The notes: generated by a model not told the origin, from the letters alone. Positions 8,549 through 17,447 are shown, counted from the first letter of the stretch. The stretch: 64,000 nt of DNA from Lysinibacillus sphaericus (GCF_006864135.1 NZ_SADV01000021.1:1-64000), one strand, 5' to 3'. Numbers and translations are program-made.

Positions 8549-8998
8549 ATGGTAATTAGAAGTGCAAAAGTTCAAGATTGTCATCTATTAAGCAATTTGG
8601 CTTATAAGTCAAAAGCCTATTGGGGATATACAGAAGATTTTCTACAACAGTGTAAAGATGATTTAACTGTAACAAAAGAGTACATAGAAGAAAATCCAGT
8701 TTACGTAATGGAAAGTGACAATAAAATAGTAGCATTTTATAGCTTTACTATTAATGAACAGAAATTAGATGCTTTATTCATAGACTTTGATTATATCGGT
8801 AAAGGATTAGGGAGAATGATCTGGGACCATTTATTAACTAAAGCGAAGGAGTTAGGAATAAGCGAGTTTACTCTTGATAGTGAACCTAACGCGGAAGGTT
8901 TTTATTTAAAAATGGGTGCGAAGAATATTGGCTTTACTCCATCTACTGTGTTTCCTGACCGTCATCTTCCTTTAATGAAAGTTAGTGTTTTTAATTAA
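8549..8998 (+). CDS. GNAT family N-acetyltransferase
   Basis: 149 residues with the GNAT fold. The acetyl-CoA pyrophosphate loop is IGKGLGRMIW (Q/RxxGxG/A-like, motif A) near residue 90, followed by a motif B region ending FYLKMGAKNIG. It would transfer acetyl from acetyl-CoA to a small amine or a protein; the substrate is unknown. ATG 8549 is chosen over 8543 because CGGAGG is 7 bases away. A terminator follows at 9009-9043. Confidence 0.8.
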   Translation: MVIRSAKVQDCHLLSNLAYKSKAYWGYTEDFLQQCKDDLTVTKEYIEENPVYVMESDNKIVAFYSFTINEQKLDALFIDFDYIGKGLGRMIWDHLLTKAKELGISEFTLDSEPNAEGFYLKMGAKNIGFTPSTVFPDRHLPLMKVSVFN

Positions 8999-9008
8999 AT
9001 AAGAAGTA

Positions 9009-9043
9009 AAAACCAAGACAGCAATTAAGCTATCTTGGTTTTT
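9009..9043 (+). terminator. intrinsic terminator after the GNAT gene
   Basis: 12-bp stem AACCAAGACAGC/GCTATCTTGGTT with one mismatch, followed by a T run. Confidence 0.75.
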
Positions 9044-9066
9044 AAGGAAGGTATAGGATTTGCCAT

Positions 9067-9178
9067 TTATGTGATTTTTAATCGCTCTGGCTTGAGGAAA
9101 CGTACCTGTTTTAACAGGTCAACTAATGTCATCTGCCCGATGACCTCCCTGCGCAATACCACTATATAAAAATTGGCT
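9067..9178 (-). pseudogene. coding-like fragment, unidentified
   Basis: Reads openly on the minus strand for about 36 codons (VVLRREVIGQMTLVDLLKQ and onwards) to a TAA at 9067-9069. It sits directly after the stop of the lipoprotein gene and has no start of its own. It may be the tail of a deleted gene. Confidence 0.25.
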
Positions 9179-9628
9179 TCAATCCTTGATCAAGCCCCCT
9201 CCAGTAGTAAACTGATGTTTATCGTCGACTACTTCCATAAAAACTTTTAATTGGATAATTGGATTATCAATTCCTAACAAAGATTGATCCCCCATACCTT
9301 CAAACGGCATAAACACATTTAAAGTAACCTTTTCCCCTGATTGAATATCTAATTTGTTTCCTTTAGCTTCAACCTTATATTCATTACCTTTATAAGCATT
9401 TTCCCCTTCTTTTATCATGAACGAAACAAAAACATTATTTTGTTTTATCACGTAATCACTATCATTTATCAATTTTATGGAATATGATAGTCCTCCTTTT
9501 AGAGTTTCCTTTTCAATTAGCTCTAACTTAACTTTTTGTATATCATTTAACGTGAATTTCTTCTCACTATCGCAACCTACTAATAATACTAAAATGAAGC
9601 TAAAAGAAGATAATTCTTTAAGCCTCAA
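9179..9628 (-). CDS. lipoprotein, unknown function
   Basis: 149 residues. The N-terminus is a lipoprotein signal with lipobox LLVGC at about residue 19, so it should be anchored to the outer face of the membrane. The remainder looks like one beta-sandwich domain (VKLELIEKETLKGG, SGEKVTLNVFMPF). The TTG start has GGGGA upstream. It lies 47 bases after the alpha/beta hydrolase gene on the same strand, probably one operon. Confidence 0.65.
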   Translation of the reverse strand: MRLKELSSFSFILVLLVGCDSEKKFTLNDIQKVKLELIEKETLKGGLSYSIKLINDSDYVIKQNNVFVSFMIKEGENAYKGNEYKVEAKGNKLDIQSGEKVTLNVFMPFEGMGDQSLLGIDNPIIQLKVFMEVVDDKHQFTTGGGLIKD

Positions 9629-9675
9629 AGAAATTCCCCATCAAAGATTCCCCAAAAAAGATCACTCATCTTTTT

Positions 9676-10443
9676 TTAATTAAGTAATTTTTCGATTTCC
9701 TTTAACATAAGTATAATCTCCTCAATCACAATCTTTGGCTCATCATGATGTATATAATGTCCACTATGACTAGCAATCCGAAACTTGCTTGACGTTGACA
9801 GCTTTTTGAATTCTGCTTGGAGATTTTGTTCAATTTCCAATATCTTTTGAGATGGCCATCCCTCTTCTCCACTATCAGGTAAACCTCTTGCAATAATTGT
9901 GAGAGGAAGGTCAGTTTGTCTTGAATGATCAACTACTTGCTTATAGCTCTGCATTTTATCAATATTTTCACTATTTAACGAAGGGTTTTCTAAATATTCT
10001 CTATTTCCTGCAACCAAATTTTCTGGCAAAACCTGTTCATACGCAAGTTCTTTAAATTCCGGTGCAGCGTCAACCAAAATCATGCCGCAGATGTCGAGTG
10101 GATAAAGACTGGCATACAATCTTGCAATCAAACCACCAAAAGAATGCCCTACTAGTATATATGGCTTCTTTACATCAAGTTCTTGCAACAATTCTGAAAG
10201 CTCCTCGACCAAATCATGACAAGTCTGCGGGACAGCTGCGACTGAACTTCTACCAATACTTGCTCTCGTGTAGGACAAAGTTGACGTTACATCCGATATT
10301 CGGTCTTGAACCTTTTTCCATGTCTCAAAGTTATCGCCTAATCCAGCTATAAAGATGACACTCGGAGCACTGGTACGTTGATATTTTGTATATAGACTAC
10401 GATTATCAGCGATATTGATTATCTTTTTATTATGTTTATTCAC
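9676..10443 (-). CDS. alpha/beta hydrolase
   Basis: 255 residues with the alpha/beta hydrolase fold. The oxyanion region is VIFIAGLGDNFETW, the nucleophile elbow GHSFGG has Ser near residue 103, an acidic candidate is DAAPEF, and the catalytic His lies in SHSGHYIHHDEP. Family members cleave esters, lactones or acyl groups; the substrate is not readable. It starts at a GTG with TAGGTG upstream. The lipoprotein gene follows. Confidence 0.8.
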   Translation of the reverse strand: MNKHNKKIINIADNRSLYTKYQRTSAPSVIFIAGLGDNFETWKKVQDRISDVTSTLSYTRASIGRSSVAAVPQTCHDLVEELSELLQELDVKKPYILVGHSFGGLIARLYASLYPLDICGMILVDAAPEFKELAYEQVLPENLVAGNREYLENPSLNSENIDKMQSYKQVVDHSRQTDLPLTIIARGLPDSGEEGWPSQKILEIEQNLQAEFKKLSTSSKFRIASHSGHYIHHDEPKIVIEEIILMLKEIEKLLN

Positions 10444-10773
10444 TTTTTATCACCTATTCCAATTATATTCTTAAAATTACTTATATTTTCATAATAATTT
10501 TTAAAGTCCCAAATGATTTTTCATCATTCCAAACTCCGAGTCATGAACAACGTAACTTTCAACTCATATTCCTTATCACGTATAATTAACGCCACATGCT
10601 TAATTTCGGGTAATGCTTTAAGCCTAAATTCTTACAGAAAATTAGTCCTTTTCCTTGTATGATTATGTTTGTATTTTGACAAGGAAAAGTTAATGGCAAA
10701 AAAACTAGGCTTTTTCTCTCTTTTAAATAACTTATTATTGCATGAATTGTAAATAACAGTTAATATTACATTA
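10444..10773. other. gap with a minus-strand coding-like scrap
   Basis: Around 10515-10625 the minus strand reads about 34 codons openly (RLKALPEIKHVALIIRDKE and onwards) ending in two stops. It has no start signal and may be a remnant of a lost gene. The rest is AT-rich and should hold the promoters of the flanking genes. Confidence 0.3.
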
Positions 10774-10794
10774 TACGTTATATCGCCAAACGTA
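10774..10794 (+). promoter_or_regulatory. inverted repeat upstream of the PadR gene
   Basis: TACGTT and AACGTA are spaced by 9 bases and end about 25 bases before the start codon. PadR proteins usually repress their own operon through such a palindrome, so this is a candidate autoregulatory operator. Confidence 0.35.
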
Positions 10795-10819
10795 ATAAAC
10801 TTTTAAAAGGAGGTATTGT

Positions 10820-11122
10820 ATGAAAAAAGATAGATTTTCAGAGCCTTCACTGTTTATTTTGATTAGTCTGGCAGAAAAAGATTGTCATGGCTATGCAATT
10901 ATGGAGGATATTGAAAAAAATTATTGTATTAAGTTAGGCGCTGGAACTTTATACGGAGCAATTACACGTTTAGAAAAAGCAGGCTATATTCAAGTGCTTG
11001 CATCAGATGATCGCAAAAAACCTTACAGGCTAACAGATGCCGGACGTGAATATTTAAGCAACCAAATTAAAGACATCCAAGCAATAACTACACTTGGCGC
11101 AAAAAGGCTTGGGCTTATATGA
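10820..11122 (+). CDS. PadR family transcriptional regulator
   Basis: 100 residues forming a winged helix (PF03551). The typical signature HGYAIMEDIEK sits near residue 30, the recognition-helix stretch LGAGTLYGAITRLEKAGYI follows, and a wing of charged residues (DDRKKPYRLTDAG). It lacks the longer C-terminal dimer domain, as in short PadR forms. AAAGGAGG precedes the ATG. The stop overlaps the next start (ATGA), so it is translationally coupled with the membrane protein it probably controls. Confidence 0.85.
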   Translation: MKKDRFSEPSLFILISLAEKDCHGYAIMEDIEKNYCIKLGAGTLYGAITRLEKAGYIQVLASDDRKKPYRLTDAGREYLSNQIKDIQAITTLGAKRLGLI

Positions 11123-11562
11123 AGTGGTTAATTTATTTGTATCCAAGAAGTTGGAGAAAACGATATGGCGATGAATTATTTGATCTATTAGAACAAAAAG
11201 ATTGGACATTCTTTTTGACGATTGATTTACTCAGAGGTATAGTTGATGCTTGGAAAATTGAAATAAATGAACGAGAAGTTTTTGGTATTCGAATGAGCAA
11301 TGTATTATTGCTTGTCGGTTTGATTAATATACTTATTATTCTACAATATAGATCATCACAGGAGGTTATTTTCATGGAACAAATTGCATTAATCATTGCA
11401 ATCGTATCGTTTTTCTTAGCAGTATCTATTTTCATTGTGCATCTTTTTAAAGAAGGATTACAAAAAGCTTTTTCTATTAGCACTAAATTATCAAAAATGA
11501 GTCTCGGATTTATGGGCTTATATGGATTGAGTATTATAGCTTTTTTGGTACTAACTAATTAA
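11119..11562 (+). CDS. membrane protein coupled to PadR
   Basis: 147 residues. The first 60 are soluble and begin with the WLIYLYPRSWRKRYGDEL motif, which recurs in proteins encoded beside PadR regulators. Three hydrophobic helices follow (about residues 60-80, 86-108, 125-145). Its function is unknown; the two-gene layout suggests an envelope-stress or transport role under PadR control. Confidence 0.7.
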   Translation: MKWLIYLYPRSWRKRYGDELFDLLEQKDWTFFLTIDLLRGIVDAWKIEINEREVFGIRMSNVLLLVGLINILIILQYRSSQEVIFMEQIALIIAIVSFFLAVSIFIVHLFKEGLQKAFSISTKLSKMSLGFMGLYGLSIIAFLVLTN

Positions 11563-11605
11563 CCATCACTAGAAAATTCTTGAACATAAAACTAATTACA
11601 ATTAA

Positions 11606-11645
11606 TAAAGCGTATTCGATTTTTCCCGAATACGCTACTATTTTC
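11606..11645. terminator. bidirectional terminator between convergent genes
   Basis: 10-bp stem AGCGTATTCG/CGAATACGCT with an 8-base loop. T-rich tails lie on both sides. It serves the PadR operon (+) and the membrane gene at 11682 (-). Confidence 0.7.
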
Positions 11646-11681
11646 TAATGGCGAATAAATTAAAATCGCCTTATTCTTTAA

Positions 11682-12158
11682 TTATCTTTCGCCAATTCGA
11701 ACTTTCCTTTTATGTAAATAATTCGAATAAAATAAAACGATTAATACGAGACCTACAATAAATGATACATTCCCTATTTTCAGAAAAACTAACTGTGTAT
11801 AATTGTCTAATGGCGTCAATTGGAAAATAAAATATAGCGTCAAAGGTATTCCGACTAAAGAAACTAATAATATATTTTTATTTTTCCAATAACCAAATAA
11901 AGTTTTTATGAAATAGGTAAAAAAAATCCAAAGACTAAAAACGATTAAAGCATGCGATATTCTATCAGCTAATTGTCCCTTCAGTACCGTTAAAAAAAGA
12001 ATAGAAAACACGACTACTGTAACAAAAGGAGCAAACACAATTAACTTATCCATTCTTTTAATTGGTAATTGTAACTTTGAATCAGGCACCAATGAAAATG
12101 ATGCTCTGTGTAAATATAAAAATAAACAAGCAATCATGATCAATCCTAAATATAACAA
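11682..12158 (-). CDS. membrane protein with five hydrophobic segments, unknown
   Basis: 158 residues, almost entirely hydrophobic, with about five helices and a basic C-terminus (HKRKVRIGER). TTG start with GGAAGG upstream. No family recognised and no partner gene adjacent. Confidence 0.55.
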   Translation of the reverse strand: MLYLGLIMIACLFLYLHRASFSLVPDSKLQLPIKRMDKLIVFAPFVTVVVFSILFLTVLKGQLADRISHALIVFSLWIFFTYFIKTLFGYWKNKNILLVSLVGIPLTLYFIFQLTPLDNYTQLVFLKIGNVSFIVGLVLIVLFYSNYLHKRKVRIGER

Positions 12159-12481
12159 TATAATACCTTCCTTCAGTCCTTTATCCTAATAAAAGAAACT
12201 TATTTCTGTTAAAAACATAGAATATTATACTAAAATATAGAACGTTATACCATATATATTGCAACAATGCTCTATCATTTTTGTTATTAGAATTTTGGTT
12301 TTTTTAAGCAATTGTTCAGCGAAATGCGCATATTCTAAGTTCATTATGTACACTGTAACTCGTCTGCAGCTCGCCTTGAATGCTCACACAACGCATAAAA
12401 AAAGCCCTTCACTGCTATGTAAAAGGCAAGCAAAGCTGCTTAGTTTATAATAATTAATTAAGGACTTGCATGATTTCTTTC
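12159..12481. other. gap without a recognisable gene
   Basis: AT-rich; nothing protein-like on either strand that I could support. Confidence 0.4.
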
Positions 12482-12512
12482 AAAAAAGAAGGGAAGAGAC
12501 CCCTTCCTTTTT
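12482..12512 (-). terminator. intrinsic terminator
   Basis: Stem GAAGGG/CCCTTC with a T run on the minus strand directly after the stop of the 80-residue membrane protein gene. The plus side is also T-rich. Confidence 0.6.
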
Positions 12513-12513
12513 A

Positions 12514-12756
12514 TTAGTGAACAACCTTTTTATTGATTAGCTTGGTACTACCAAAAGCAATTACTAACGCTATTAAAGAAATAATAAGTGGCGGAATGAA
12601 GCTTGTATTTCCAAACAACACTTGTGAAGGTAAAGTCGAAGCCTCTTCCCATCGTATGCTAGGCGTATAAAACATTGTTAATAGCATGCCTGATAGTACT
12701 TGCAATACTACAGAAGCCAACGTAAAAACCCCTGCAAATAATAAGTATTTTTTCAA
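12514..12756 (-). CDS. small membrane protein, unknown
   Basis: 80 residues with two membrane helices (about 5-28 and 52-70) joined by an extracytoplasmic-looking loop (YTPSIRWEEASTLPS). TTG start preceded by GAGGGGAGGG, a very strong site. No family recognised. Confidence 0.6.
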   Translation of the reverse strand: MKKYLLFAGVFTLASVVLQVLSGMLLTMFYTPSIRWEEASTLPSQVLFGNTSFIPPLIISLIALVIAFGSTKLINKKVVH

Positions 12757-13129
12757 GTTAATCCCTCCCCTCTTATATACTACTACGACTTAAGTTTAAA
12801 TAAGTTTCACAATATTCTAGTTATTGCCAAGGACGGTTTGTTTAGAAATTATTCTGTAACACCTCTGTATCCTTATATGTGTTATTATCAATGGTTCTAG
12901 TTCATTCCTTATTCATGATGTGGTACTAGTTTGTCTAACTTCTCTAGCTTTAGCGTCTATAACGTCTCGGCTATATTAATTGCCAGAGGTATCTTCAATT
13001 AAGGTAAAAAAAACCCATAAGTTTATTAGTTCCATATAGTTTTTTGGGTCACTAGCCTGTAAGTAACCCTTTTTATTTAACTCAAAAACAAACGTGCAAT
13101 TAGCCTCACTTCAGGTACCTTTCACACAT
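12757..13129 (+). other. gap with an R2-like terminator hairpin
   Basis: Only one structure stands out: GGGTCACT...AGTAACCC followed by TTTTTATTT (13046-13075) on the plus strand. It resembles the terminator part of the R2 repeats but lacks the anti-SD motif. No gene was found. Confidence 0.35.
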
Positions 13130-14014
13130 CTATATTGTACTGTTTATCAAAAATGAAATAGCAAAATCACGAAAACAATTTACGACAAATGAACTTTTTC
13201 TTTTTTTATTCCAAGCAATCCCTACTGTTTGAAAGCAGTCAGGATTTGAAATTTTCAATATTTTCACGTTGTCTAAATACTGATTTAAAAATGAATAGTT
13301 AAAAATAAAAGAGATTCCCTTTCCTTCGTTCACCAATTGTAAAATAATCGATAAATCTTCACCTTCAAAGGCAATTTGCGGAGTAAAGCCCGCTTTTTCA
13401 AATAATTGATTTTCTGTTGTGCGAAAATTTTGTCCTGTTTCTGACAAAATAAACAGTTCATCCTTAGTCTCAATCAGTGAAACACTTTCTTTAGCAGCTA
13501 GTGGATGATTTTTCGGCACTACTAAAAAGACTTCTTCAGTAAATAATGGAACCCACTCTATTCTGTCATCTTTAATCGGATTAATAACGATCATTAAATC
13601 AATTTCGCCACTAATTATTTTTTGTAGAGCTAATTTATCTGGCAATACATATTGTCGGATTTTAACATTTGGACGCTTTTTATAAAAATCATAAAATAAT
13701 TTTGGCAGTAGTTTTGAATTCATCACATTAATCGCTATACTATCTTCTCGTATATTCGCCAGTTCTTGAATTTCTGATTTCGCCTCTTGTAAATCATCTA
13801 AAGCCTTTTCCACCTTCTCATAAAAAATGCGTCCATATTCATTCAAATGAATAGATTTCCCTCTTCGATCAAAGAGTGGTACTCCAATATCATCCTCTAA
13901 ACGAGCGATCGTTTTGCTTAATGAAGATTGCGAAACCTCTAGCTCCAACGCAGCTTTCGACATATGCTCCAAGCGGGCTACTACTATAAAATACTCTAAT
14001 TGAGTTAATTGCAT
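13130..14014 (-). CDS. LysR family transcriptional regulator
   Basis: 294 residues. The N-terminal winged helix (residues 1-60, MQLTQLEYFIVVARLEHMSK, then SQSSLSKTIARLE) is followed by a periplasmic-binding-like co-inducer domain from about residue 88. It is divergently transcribed from the SDR gene, the classical LysR arrangement, so it probably activates that gene in response to a substrate. AGAAGGTG precedes the ATG. Confidence 0.88.
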   Translation of the reverse strand: MQLTQLEYFIVVARLEHMSKAALELEVSQSSLSKTIARLEDDIGVPLFDRRGKSIHLNEYGRIFYEKVEKALDDLQEAKSEIQELANIREDSIAINVMNSKLLPKLFYDFYKKRPNVKIRQYVLPDKLALQKIISGEIDLMIVINPIKDDRIEWVPLFTEEVFLVVPKNHPLAAKESVSLIETKDELFILSETGQNFRTTENQLFEKAGFTPQIAFEGEDLSIILQLVNEGKGISFIFNYSFLNQYLDNVKILKISNPDCFQTVGIAWNKKRKSSFVVNCFRDFAISFLINSTI

Positions 14015-14030
14015 TATTAGTCACCTTCTT

Positions 14031-14085
14031 ATGCTTATTACTATAAAGGAATAAGCTCATTCATTCAAAAATATTGAATAAGCAT
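14031..14085. promoter_or_regulatory. candidate LysR operator, repeated ATGCTTATT half-sites
   Basis: The LysR/SDR intergenic region holds ATGCTTATT at 14031-14039, AATAAGC at 14050-14056 and AATAAGCAT at 14077-14085. The first and third are exact 9-bp inverted copies. The first pair includes a T-N11-A core, as expected for LysR boxes. The position between the divergent starts fits control of both genes. Confidence 0.5.
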
Positions 14086-14145
14086 TTTACTGAAAGCTAT
14101 ACTACACATGAAAAGAAAAACCTACACATATGGGGAGGCAATAAT

Positions 14146-14904
14146 ATGAATGTTAAAGATTTTGAAGGTCGAGTTGTCTTAATCACTGGAGCAGCTACTG
14201 GTATTGGACGTGCTACAGCAATAGCTTTTGCACGTCGTGGCGCGAAAGTTGCTATTGGCGATGTTGATGACCGTGCACAAGGAACTGTAGAACTAATTCA
14301 ACAAGCAGGCGGAGAAGCTGTTTTCTTTAAAACAGATGTAACAAGTCCAGAGCAATTGAAATCACTTGTTGAAAAGACAGTAGAAAAATTTGGTGGATTA
14401 CATCACGCATTCAACAATGCAGGCATTTTAAATAAACCAGCAAAATTCGTAGATATTGAAGAAGATACTTTTGATAAAGTAATGGCAGTTGACGTTAAAG
14501 GTGTATTCTTTGCGGTGAAACATGAACTTGAATATATGGTTGCTAATGGCGGTGGTACAATTGTAAACACAGCTTCAGTAGCTGGTGTCATTGCCGATCC
14601 AAATATGGCACCATACGTAACAGCAAAACATGCCGTAACTGGTTTAACAAAAGCAGCTGCAATTGACCACGCTAGAGACGGTATCCGAGTAAACGCTATC
14701 GCACCTGGTTTAACAGAAACACCTATGACTCAAATGTGGAAAGATAATCCTGAGGTATGGAATGAGGTGGTTTCCAACGTTCCAATGGGGCGAGCTGCTA
14801 AACCAGAAGAAATTGCTGAAGTCGTTGTATTCCTTTCTTCAGACGCAGCAAGCTTCTGTAACGGTTATGTTTATGTTGCAGATGGCGGACAAGTTGCTCA
14901 CTAG
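14146..14904 (+). CDS. short-chain dehydrogenase/reductase
   Basis: 252 residues, classical SDR length. The NAD(P) loop is TGAATGIGRA near residue 13, an Asp (GDVDD) after strand 2 suggests NAD(H), the NNAG motif is present, and the catalytic YVTAK gives Tyr and Lys. It oxidises an alcohol or reduces a ketone on an unidentified substrate in the cytoplasm. ATG 14146 is chosen because GGGGAGG lies 7 bases upstream and the family N-terminus starts there. It is likely controlled by the divergent LysR. Confidence 0.88.
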   Translation: MNVKDFEGRVVLITGAATGIGRATAIAFARRGAKVAIGDVDDRAQGTVELIQQAGGEAVFFKTDVTSPEQLKSLVEKTVEKFGGLHHAFNNAGILNKPAKFVDIEEDTFDKVMAVDVKGVFFAVKHELEYMVANGGGTIVNTASVAGVIADPNMAPYVTAKHAVTGLTKAAAIDHARDGIRVNAIAPGLTETPMTQMWKDNPEVWNEVVSNVPMGRAAKPEEIAEVVVFLSSDAASFCNGYVYVADGGQVAH

Positions 14905-14942
14905 TAAATAAACATTTTTTCAAAATAATAGAACAATAAAAT

Positions 14943-14975
14943 AGACCAAGACGGAAATCTTGGTCTTATTTTTTT
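14943..14975 (+). terminator. intrinsic terminator after the SDR gene
   Basis: 9-bp stem AGACCAAGA/TCTTGGTCT, short loop, then TATTTTTTT. Confidence 0.8.
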
Positions 14976-15090
14976 ATAAACAGGTCTAGTCAAATAGTTT
15001 TATGCTCATTCACAGCAGTAAGAAAAACATAGCCATCTCAACAGTTAAATGTCATTCGAAGGAGACAAGTTATTCCCTATTCCCTTTAGA

Positions 15091-15648
15091 TCACCATATT
15101 CTTCTAAATACATTCGGATAGTCTATAACCAAACCCTGTTCGTCTACACATATAATTGTTTCATAATCATAAGAACGGTATTTAAAATATCTCAATTTAC
15201 CATTGTTATTTAAATATTTATAGGATTGGGGAACTTTTTTTACCTCAAGGGATGGAATCGATATGTATACCATTTCGAAATGTTCCTCTTGATTAAGGAC
15301 CCAATTCATTCTATTGATAGGAAGTGAATTTGAAAATGGCGTTGCAGATATATCAATATCAATTGCACCTTTTAGCTTAGCAATTAGCTGTCCATCATTT
15401 TCGAACCAGTTTCCCTTTCCATCAGACGTTAATTTCAAACTGTTGTGTTCATCAACAATTATTGTTAATTTTTTAGTAAACCAATTGGAGTCTAGATCAA
15501 CTTTGTATTCTACCATATGAGCATTAGATTCATCCCCTTCTACATATATAATTGTCCCTTTCGCTGCGAAGTTTTTTTATTCTTTAATAATGCTTAAATG
15601 CTCACAACCAAACTGTTCTTCATTCTCCCATACTACCTTTTGATTCAA
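15091..15648 (-). pseudogene. putative glycolipid-binding family gene with an in-frame stop
   Basis: From TTG 15648 (GGGGAG upstream) the frame reads MNQKVVWENEEQFGCEHL up to codon 23, then TAA at 15577-15579. The same frame then continues without interruption to 15091. The long part has the family signature DIDISATPFSNSLPINR, found in putative glycolipid-binding proteins (PF06475, about 185 residues). With the stop read through, the length (185 codons) fits the family exactly. So this is one nonsense mutation, or an N-terminally shortened protein starting at ATG 15516. Confidence 0.65.
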
Positions 15649-15733
15649 AACATTCTCCCCTATCTATAATAACCTCTTCATTGAAAGCTAATTCTTCCCT
15701 GGATAAAACACCTATTTTTCTTAACAGTGGGAT

Positions 15734-16381
15734 TTATCGTTTAACCTTTAAACCTAGCAGTTCAGCAAAACCAATTGCTTGTTCAGTGGACACCACACAG
15801 CCACTTAAATTTTTTAATGTTACATTTAATCGTTCAAATGTGCATGTACTGATATCTACATTGTTTAGAGGCGTGTCGCTAAAATCAACGTCATCTATAT
15901 TACAATGTTCAAATTGCACTTTCTTAAATTGGCAGTCGTAATAGCTTGTCCCACGTAATGATGACTGCTCAAAACAACTTTGTTTTAGTCTCGCTACCCC
16001 AAAGTTACATAAATTCATGTTACAACCTTTAAAAGAAACGTTCCCTAAATTGGCCTCCGAGAAATCAACACCTAACAGCTTGCAGTTTTTAAATGTAACT
16101 CGATGAATAATTCCTTCGTTGAATTTTGAGTTAGATAAGTCACAATTTTCAAAGATGACATCAGTCATATCAATTTTATTGAAATTCGAGTTAATCAAAG
16201 ATACTTTTTGAAACATAACTTTAGATAAAAATAAACGTTCAATATTATCATTCTCTCTACTTATATTCGTAATCAATTGATTCGATAAATAAGGTTCTTC
16301 ATCATAAAAAATGTCTTCAAAAGTTCCTTGAGCCAAATCATTTGGCATAAGCGGAACTTCAATTTTAAATTTTGTCGTCAT
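15734..16381 (-). CDS. Qnr-like pentapeptide repeat protein
   Basis: 215 residues made of A(D/N)LXX-type pentapeptides, for example SNFNKIDMTDVIFENCDLSN and ANLGNVSFKGCNMNLCNF. They build a right-handed quadrilateral beta helix. The length and the C-terminal cap (TEQAIGFAELLGLKVKR) match chromosomal Qnr-like proteins, dimers that mimic DNA, bind gyrase and can lower quinolone sensitivity. Whether this one does so cannot be told. GAGAGGAG precedes the start. Confidence 0.75.
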   Translation of the reverse strand: MTTKFKIEVPLMPNDLAQGTFEDIFYDEEPYLSNQLITNISRENDNIERLFLSKVMFQKVSLINSNFNKIDMTDVIFENCDLSNSKFNEGIIHRVTFKNCKLLGVDFSEANLGNVSFKGCNMNLCNFGVARLKQSCFEQSSLRGTSYYDCQFKKVQFEHCNIDDVDFSDTPLNNVDISTCTFERLNVTLKNLSGCVVSTEQAIGFAELLGLKVKR

Positions 16382-16469
16382 GCTATTTCTCCTCTCTCAA
16401 ATAGTTTACATGAAAACCTTATTATAATGGATATATTAGTTTATTCTTTCTTATGTAAAAGAATAAATT

Positions 16470-16498
16470 CAAATTACCACAACCCAAAGATTGTGGTA
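16470..16498 (-). terminator. hairpin after the small acidic protein gene
   Basis: 8-bp stem TACCACAA/TTGTGGTA, 25 bases beyond the stop at 16523. The tail is only weakly T-rich. Confidence 0.45.
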
Positions 16499-16522
16499 GG
16501 AAATTTTTATGTGTATTCCTTA

Positions 16523-16693
16523 TTATTTATTACGTTTTGAGGAAGTATTTTCATTGTGTTGTTTTTCATTTGTATTGTTCATTTGTTCATTAGTTAGATC
16601 ATTTTCTTCACGGACATCTAAATCGTCAGGGCTTAAATCTGCTCCAAATTCTACTAGGTCCTTTTCACTTTTATTGCGCTTTTCTTTTGTCAA
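16523..16693 (-). CDS. small hydrophilic protein, unknown
   Basis: 56 residues, highly charged and Asn-rich (GADLSPDDLDVREENDL, then MNNTNEKQHNENTSSKRNK), probably disordered. The TTG at 16693 is preferred because GGAGGTGATAA stands 8 bases upstream. Size and composition are like small spore or stress proteins of bacilli, but no family can be named. Confidence 0.55.
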   Translation of the reverse strand: MTKEKRNKSEKDLVEFGADLSPDDLDVREENDLTNEQMNNTNEKQHNENTSSKRNK

Positions 16694-16812
16694 AGTTATC
16701 ACCTCCGATATTAAATTACCCATTTTGGCGTAAATTATACTTGTAAGAATATATGCTAAATGCTATTTCCTCGGTAATAAGCTATTCAAGTATCATTTTA
16801 TTGCACTTTTCA

Positions 16813-17403
16813 TTATCTTGTTAAATCGTTTGATAAACATGCAATCAATTTTTTTATAGTCTTTAAAAAAGTTTGTTCACCAATTTCTTCTCGATGTAAA
16901 GGTAGCAACATGATTATTCGAAAAAGGCCAATTAGAATTTCAGGATCTTCTTCAGTAACTCCTTTCCCCTGTAAAAATTTCACAAAGTCTAAAGAACTTT
17001 CTACATCTTCTTTGGCATGATCTTCGATAAGATCTTTCGGGAGTCTCTTAATTATTTTCTCGTACTCCCCTCTTTGATAAAGATTTTGTAAAAATGCATT
17101 TTCCTCTATTGCTTTAAAAGAAATTTCAAAAAATCTAATTAATAGTTCTTTTGGTGGTAAGGATTCATTCATTACCTCAACAATGATTTTATTTTTTATT
17201 TCTTCTTCTCTTCGTAACACAGCATAAAATAATTCTTCTTTTGAAGGGTAATAAGAATAAAAAGAACCTTTTGCAATCCCACATGCATTTACTATGTCAT
17301 CAATACTTGTTTTTGAAAAACCATACTGAATAAATAACTCTTTACTCTGGTTGAGAAGTGTTTCATGTATTTGTTTCCTCTGTTCAGTTGAAATTCTTGC
17401 CAT
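16813..17403 (-). CDS. TetR family transcriptional regulator
   Basis: 196 residues. The DNA-binding helix-turn-helix is at residues 25-50 (TSIDDIVNACGIAKGSFYSY), followed by an all-helical ligand domain. It is divergent from the serine hydrolase gene at 17524 and an inverted repeat lies between them, so it most likely represses that gene and itself. AAAGAGGTGG precedes the start. Confidence 0.85.
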   Translation of the reverse strand: MARISTEQRKQIHETLLNQSKELFIQYGFSKTSIDDIVNACGIAKGSFYSYYPSKEELFYAVLRREEEIKNKIIVEVMNESLPPKELLIRFFEISFKAIEENAFLQNLYQRGEYEKIIKRLPKDLIEDHAKEDVESSLDFVKFLQGKGVTEEDPEILIGLFRIIMLLPLHREEIGEQTFLKTIKKLIACLSNDLTR

Positions 17404-17423
17404 CGTTATGCCACCTCTTTATT

Positions 17424-17447
17424 TGACTATTTGTTGATTTTTAGTCA
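17424..17447. promoter_or_regulatory. candidate TetR operator
   Basis: TGACTA and TAGTCA spaced by 12 bases lie 20 bases upstream of the TetR start and 77 bases before the hydrolase start. Spacing and position fit a TetR-type palindrome. Confidence 0.45.
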
